Of a stretch of DNA of 64,000 bases, positions 61,858 to 64,000 are shown one piece after another. Positions within the stretch are counted from its first letter, which is position 1. Every line of letters begins with the position of its first letter. The translations under genes and the position numbers were made by a program. A model generated the notes under the pieces. That model saw only the letters and a list, made by a program, of their open reading frames with translations. It searched no databases and was not told where the DNA came from. The stretch is from an uncultured Alphaproteobacteria bacterium (GTDB lineage: Bacteria > Pseudomonadota > Alphaproteobacteria > HIMB59 > GCA-002718135), in NCBI GenBank assembly GCA_902570155.1, contig CACFXU010000003.1:1-64000 (forward strand). Direction: 5' to 3'.

Positions 61858-62960
61858 TCTGGAAAATATAAAATACCACCACTTAAATTTTTTTTTACAC
61901 CTGTAGTATTTTTATTACTTATATCTAAATTTTTAAATGATCTCATACCAATATATGCAAACATTTGAGCTTCTACTAAATCACCATTTATTTTATATTT
62001 ATCAATAAGTTCAATTTTTTTATTCAGTTTGTTAATTAATATTTCTTTAAGTAATTTATTTTTTCTTCCTCCTCCAGTAAGTAAAATTCTTTCAATCTTA
62101 AATTTTTTATTTTTTAATAATTCTTTAAATCCAATATAAGTCATGTAGTTAGCAGTCATTAGCGCATCATATTTGTTCAATTTAATTAGCTTATTAAAAT
62201 AATTTCTAAAATAATTTCTATCTAATGATTTTGGGAACTTTTTCTTAAAGAATTTGTCTTTTTTGAATTTTTCGATTAATTTATTATCAATCTTACCTTT
62301 TCTTGCATAATTTCCATGATTATCAAATTTTTTTTTAAAAAAATAATTGCAAAGATCATCACTTAAGCAATTTGCAGGCCCTATATCCGATGATAATAAT
62401 GTTCTTGAAACTACAGTTGAAAAATTTGCTATTCCTCCAAGATTTACTATTATGACGTTTTCCTTAAATTTTTGTATTAAAAACTTATGATAATATGATC
62501 CAATTGGTGCACCCTGACCACCATTTTTAACATCATTATCTCTAAAATTACTTATAGTTTTAACTTTAAGATTTTTTGCAATTTTGTCTCCATTTCCTAA
62601 TTGTATTGATATTTTATTTGATGGATCGTGGTAAACAGTCTGTCCACTAATTGATATTAAATCGATATTTTTTTTATTAATTTTTTTTTGTTGCAGAAAT
62701 AAAATTATTTTTTTTACTAAGATATCTGTAACGAAATCGTCTTTTTTTAAAAAATATTCTTTAATTTTATTATTAGTTTTTGGTTTATTTATTATTAGAT
62801 TGTTTATTGTATTTTGATAATTTTTATTAAATTTATATGATTTTTCACATTTAATTTTTACAAAGTCAGTCCCATTTGTATTTATCAAACTGATATCAAC
62901 GCCATCCATTGATGTGCCTGTCATAACTCCTAAGACATTAAGTTTTGAATTTTTACTCAT
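61854..62960 (-). CDS. anmK: Anhydro-N-acetylmuramic acid kinase
   Basis: GVMTGTSMDGVDISLI, ISGQTVYHDP, NLGGIANFSTV, LLTGGGRKNKLL. Confidence 0.93.
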   Translation of the reverse strand: MSKNSKLNVLGVMTGTSMDGVDISLINTNGTDFVKIKCEKSYKFNKNYQNTINNLIINKPKTNNKIKEYFLKKDDFVTDILVKKIILFLQQKKINKKNIDLISISGQTVYHDPSNKISIQLGNGDKIAKNLKVKTISNFRDNDVKNGGQGAPIGSYYHKFLIQKFKENVIIVNLGGIANFSTVVSRTLLSSDIGPANCLSDDLCNYFFKKKFDNHGNYARKGKIDNKLIEKFKKDKFFKKKFPKSLDRNYFRNYFNKLIKLNKYDALMTANYMTYIGFKELLKNKKFKIERILLTGGGRKNKLLKEILINKLNKKIELIDKYKINGDLVEAQMFAYIGMRSFKNLDISNKNTTGVKKNLSGGILYFPD

Positions 62961-63045
62961 TTTTAATCAAATTTAATTTTGCACATTTTATTAACAAACA
63001 TATCAACAAAAAAAGATTATTTATTTTTAAAAATACATTTTTTTA

Positions 63046-63074
63046 TTGATTGATAAATAACAAATGGATAAATT
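63046..63074 (+). promoter_or_regulatory. Putative sigma-70-like promoter of the small-RNA candidate
   Basis: TTGATT - 17 nt - TAAATT. Confidence 0.4.
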
Positions 63075-63080
63075 ATTTTT

Positions 63081-63196
63081 AATTATTACACGCAAAGGTA
63101 ATAATCAATTTAATAAAAGGAAACGATTATTAAATTGTATCGGGAGGAAATGCACGATACACGAAAGGGACCTAGCTTGCTGGGTCCTTTTTTTTT
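63081..63196 (+). ncRNA. Candidate small RNA: two hairpins plus Rho-independent terminator
   Basis: Perfect 11-bp stem caatttaataa/ttattaaattg (63106-63137), stem tatcg/cgata (63138-63159) and terminator GGACCTAG-CTTG-CTGGGTCC + 9 T (63168-63196), in an intergenic region. Confidence 0.6.
63168..63196 (+). terminator. Rho-independent terminator with CTTG loop
   Basis: 8-bp stem with a CTTG tetraloop and nine Ts. Confidence 0.9.
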
Positions 63197-63240
63197 GTTT
63201 TATGGACAAATCTAATAAATAAAGTATCAGTCATTTCGAA

Positions 63241-63813
63241 ATGATAACAAATTATGAAAGAATTTTGGATATTATTTTAGATGATCTTATCCCTTTAACA
63301 AAAATTTCTATAAATGAAGGAAATAAAATATTTGGCGGGTTTATAGTTAGAAAATCTGACCTAAGCCCAGTTTGTCTAGGTACAAATCAGGAGATCAATA
63401 ATCCTTTATTTCATGGAGAAATTTCAACTCTTTTTAATTTATTTGAAAAAAAACTATTTAATACAAAAGATTATTACTTCATAAGTACACATCAGCCTTG
63501 TTCTATGTGTTTATCAGCTATAACTTGGGCTGGATTTGACAATTTTTACTATTTTTTTTCCTATACTGACACAAAGGAAGGTTTTCATATTCCCCACGAT
63601 CTTAAAATTTTGACGGAGGTATTTAAGATCAAAGATGGTAAATACAATATTAATAATGATTATTGGGAAAGTTACTCAATTTTATCGGAAATTAAAAGAT
63701 TAGGTATGGAGAGCTCATTATCAGATAAAATTTATCAGATCAAAGAAGAGTACCAAAAAATGTCAGAAATTTATCAAAAATCAAAAATTGATAATAAAAT
63801 TCCTCTAAATTAA
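63241..63813 (+). CDS. Cytidine/deoxycytidylate deaminase-like nucleoside deaminase
   Basis: Zinc motifs FHGEIST and HQPCSMCLSAITWAGF. Confidence 0.82.
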   Translation: MITNYERILDIILDDLIPLTKISINEGNKIFGGFIVRKSDLSPVCLGTNQEINNPLFHGEISTLFNLFEKKLFNTKDYYFISTHQPCSMCLSAITWAGFDNFYYFFSYTDTKEGFHIPHDLKILTEVFKIKDGKYNINNDYWESYSILSEIKRLGMESSLSDKIYQIKEEYQKMSEIYQKSKIDNKIPLN

Positions 63814-63846
63814 TTGTTAAAATATAAAAATAAGTATACAAATAAT

Positions 63847-63990
63847 TAACGGGAGATACTGAAATTTCAGAGCCGAAGGAGCAACGACCCGGAAACTCTC
63901 AGGCACAATGGACCGTTAAAAAAAAACTCTGGAAAAGAGCATTTAGCTCTACCGAAGGTGAAAAGCTCTCAGGTAAAAAGACAGAGGGGT
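63847..63990 (+). promoter_or_regulatory. Tandem glycine riboswitch
   Basis: Aptamer 1 cgggagatac...gccgaaggagcaacgacccggaaactctcaggcacaatggaccg with closing stem taacgg/ccgtta; aptamer 2 actctggaaaagagc...accgaaggtgaaaagctctcaggtaaaaagacagaggggt. Confidence 0.93.
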
Positions 63991-64000
63991 AGCTTGGAGA

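Noticed and set aside
63150-63212. Possible leader peptide MHDTRKGPSLLGPFFLFYGQI in the sRNA candidate
   Set aside because: The GGAGG is only 2 nt from the ATG, it lies in a hairpin loop, and the frame reads through the terminator.
1-64000. CRISPR arrays, rRNA genes, IS elements or integrases
   Set aside because: None recognised on reading; no regularly spaced repeats, transposase or integrase motifs seen.

Overview
The window is a very AT-rich, tightly packed chromosomal segment. It looks like a streamlined marine alphaproteobacterium of SAR11/HIMB59 type; that is inferred from composition and gene order, with no database search. Most of it is housekeeping: thiamine uptake, bztABCD/aapJQMP-type amino-acid uptake, valS/ilvD, dgt-argS-SPOR-scpAB, tatABC-serS-pcm, cspA, anmK. 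It carries four tRNAs (Pro, Arg, Asn, Cys), a TPP riboswitch and a tandem glycine riboswitch at the right edge. Five regions deserve follow-up. (1) A six-gene overlapping run downstream of tRNA-Arg: SGNH-like protein, two secreted unknowns, membrane-anchored di-iron ferritin-like protein, NodU-family carbamoyltransferase and DUF5989. (2) A cluster merging IolC/IolB/class II aldolase with MtnP/MtnA and an aldolase-SDR fusion, apparently converging on DHAP and 5-deoxy/5-methylthio sugar salvage. (3) An unannotated small-RNA candidate at about 63081-63196 with two GGA-loop hairpins and a strong terminator. (4) An exonuclease gene between scpB and tatA, flanked by 45-nt direct repeats that duplicate the tatA promoter and start codon. 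(5) A umuDC operon with a perfect alphaproteobacterial LexA box. All functions are assigned by reading the translations, with no database search.
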